Shown one piece after another: positions 62,439 to 64,000 of a stretch of 64,000 bases of DNA. The DNA is from Collybiopsis luxurians FD-317 M1 (Eukaryota; Basidiomycota; Agaricomycetes; Agaricales; Omphalotaceae): the NCBI GenBank assembly GCA_000827265.1, contig KN834753.1, positions 1,208,686-1,272,685 on the forward strand, given 5' to 3'. Made by a program: the position numbers and the translations under genes. The notes beneath the pieces were generated by a model that saw nothing but the letters and a program-made list of their open reading frames with translations, searched no databases and had not been told where the DNA came from. The stretch's first letter is position 1, and the number at the start of each line of letters is the position of its first letter.

Positions 62439-62518
62439 GAATTTACACTTGGTATCGATCAGATTCTTTTTTTTTTTATCTTTTCCATCCTTCATCCGTC
62501 CATCCCGCACGACTCAGA

Positions 62519-63343
62519 ATGTTATTGTACAGCGATATAGTCACTGGCGATGAGATGTTCTCCGACGCTTTTCCTCTGCAAGTTTTATTCTTTTATCTTC
62601 ATATCTTCTTCTCATCTTTTTTTTTTCCTTTGCAGTAAAGTCGTCGATGATATTGTCTACGAAGTTGACTGTTCCATGATTACTATTAAACCTGGTGCCG
62701 ATGTCGACATAGGTGTGCTTTCATTAAGCTAATCTGTCTGTATCCACTGATCATATCACAAAAAGGTGCCAACCCATCGGCAGAGGAGGCAGAAGAAACC
62801 CTCGAAGAGGGAACGGTTCAAATAAACAATGTTGTCCACTCCTTCCGTCTTCAGTCAACTACCTTTGATAAAAAATCCTTCCTTACATACCTCAAGGTAG
62901 GTCTTACGCTTCTACTTTGGATATCTCAACTCAATTTGATCTAGGGCTACATGAAAGCAGTAAAGACCCATCTGGGGGAATCAAACCCAGAACGAGTCGA
63001 GAAATTCGAGAAGGGTGCTGCCGCGTATGCCAAAAAGATTGTCGCCAACTTCAAAGACTATGAATTTGTGAGTTGTACATTTATTAAGCGTCAGCTGCGT
63101 GCTTACATCTTTGTCAGTACACTGGTGAGAGCATGAACCCCGACGGGATGGTTGCGCTTCTTAACTACAGGGTATGTTTGAGTATGCTCATGGTGTATAA
63201 TTGCTGACATTGGCATCGGTAGGAGGATGGTGTCACTCGTGAGTTTCCAGTTCCGCTCAGCTTTATGCTATCCTCCGCTCAACGGCCTTTTCACAGCCTA
63301 CTTCACGTTCTGGAAAGACGGCCTCAAAGAAATCAAGCTCTGA
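62519..63343 (+). CDS. Translationally controlled tumour protein (TCTP)
   Basis: Seven exons (62519-62577, 62636-62712, 62766-62896, 62945-63067, 63118-63171, 63223-63238, 63297-63343) give 168 residues, the standard length. The start MLLYSDIVTGDEMFSDAFPL, the middle VVHSFRLQSTTFDKKSFLTYLKGYMKAV and the end [39 protein letters not shown] are diagnostic. TCTP is an abundant cytosolic protein associated with ribosomes, growth control and stress. Frame across the first intron needs a GCAAGT donor at 62578; the nearby GT leads to an immediate stop. Exon 6 is only 16 nt. Confidence 0.96.
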
Positions 63344-63557
63344 TTTATCATTACTATTGCCGGTTATTCTGTCTTCAGCTTGTAAAAGAGTATCATCTGT
63401 ATTTTTGTTCTTCTCGCGGAACCAGTGTTTGAGCTAATTGCTTGAGCGGTATCGCTTCTTGCGGATTGGGTATTTGAGATCGCCAAAGGATTCTAGTGTT
63501 GATTGAGATGCGTGGTATATGATACAAAAAAAATTTCGTAGTAAAACAACTTGAGGG

Positions 63558-64000
63558 CTACGATTTGGATTTTGACGGAGGATCCGTAGGCGGAACGCCC
63601 CATTCTGGCAAGCCTTTCGGTCTCTGAATTCGCTTGGGTTCCCAATCTTCATCTGCTTGAGCACTGAGTTTCTATAATAGGTCGTCTAGTCTCGTCTTGT
63701 CCAAATTTTTGGAAAACTGGAGTACTCACGAAATATTCTTCTCGGATATCAAACTTTTTCCTTTCCTTGTCCAGCCCTAGCTCCTGCTCCTTGGTAATCT
63801 GGGAAGACAAGTTGAACGGTTTGAGATGAAAAAAATGGTATGTATGGCACCTGTTTGACTTTGTGGTCGTGTAAATCGTAACGAGTCTGAGTAAAAGTGC
63901 TCATTCCATATGAGGCAGCGACCATAAGAAGAATAAAAGGAACTCCAAACAATGCTGGATTTTTCTGAACAGCTCTATTCAGCTTTGAGGGATTCAACGG
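63558..64000 (-). CDS. COX16: Cytochrome c oxidase assembly protein Cox16, 5' part missing
   Basis: Three exons are visible (64000-63851, partial; 63798-63730; 63671-63558). The frame is open to the window edge, so the start lies outside. Visible sequence covers NPALFGVPFILLMVAASYGMSTF (a single membrane span), TQTRYDLHDHKVKQITKEQELGL, RKKFDIREEYFKLSAQADEDWEPKRI and a Pro-rich tail. Cox16 is an inner mitochondrial membrane protein needed to assemble complex IV, with its C-terminus in the intermembrane space. The stop is well separated from the TCTP stop. Confidence 0.93.

Overview
The window is nuclear DNA from a filamentous fungus, almost certainly a basidiomycete of the Agaricomycotina. Genes are dense and cut by many short (about 50 nt) GT-AG introns, and the gene set is typical: fused BIO3-BIO1 biotin enzyme, Ssd1, Tra1, Kre9/KNH1-type wall protein, verprolin, PEP4 with HDEL-type PDI, and a Zn2Cys6 activator. 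I reconstructed reading frames by joining exons at splice sites that keep phase and family similarity. No tRNA, rRNA or CRISPR array was seen.

Layout. 1-1191: no secure gene, one possible gene tail. 1.2-8.4 kb: RNase P/MRP Rpr2-like subunit (-), BTB protein (+), an abbreviated La-motif gene (+), a medium-chain NADP reductase (+) and a thioredoxin-fold AhpC/TSA-like protein (+). 8.6-21.5 kb: RBM42-like RRM protein (-), RPL5 (+), MED17 (-), Zn2Cys6 transcription factor (+), thiamine pyrophosphokinase (+), Kre9/KNH1-like GPI protein (-), VPS24 (+), IDH2 (+). 21.8-32.6 kb: SSD1 (+), verprolin/WIP (+), PDI1 (+), PEP4 (-). 32.8-47.2 kb: the giant TRA1 gene (+) and the bifunctional biotin gene (+). 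47.6-53.0 kb: gamma-tubulin complex GCP3/SPC98 (-) and a BRD8-type bromodomain gene (+). 53.0-56.0 kb: an odd block with a decayed copy of the RAD7 3' end, a 342-base assembly gap and an intronless F-box gene. 55.9-64 kb: RAD7 (-), CTNNBL1 (+), UTP15 (-), TCTP (+), COX16 (-, runs off the end).

Functionally these are mostly housekeeping genes: transcription (MED17, TRA1, BRD8), translation and ribosome assembly (RPL5, UTP15, TCTP), RNA processing (Rpr2-like, RBM42-like, CTNNBL1, La-like), secretory and vacuolar proteolysis or folding (PDI1, PEP4, VPS24), wall and polarity (Kre9-like, SSD1, verprolin), repair (RAD7) and metabolism (IDH2, thiamine and biotin cofactors, reductase). Many are arranged head-to-head with 130-340 bp shared promoters.

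The strongest oddities are the F-box block bracketed by RAD7-derived direct repeats, the shortened La gene, three probable GC-AG introns (MED17, UTP15, TCTP), an Ssd1 that keeps the RNase II acidic residues, and repeat arrays in promoters or leaders. I found no convincing new multi-gene system.
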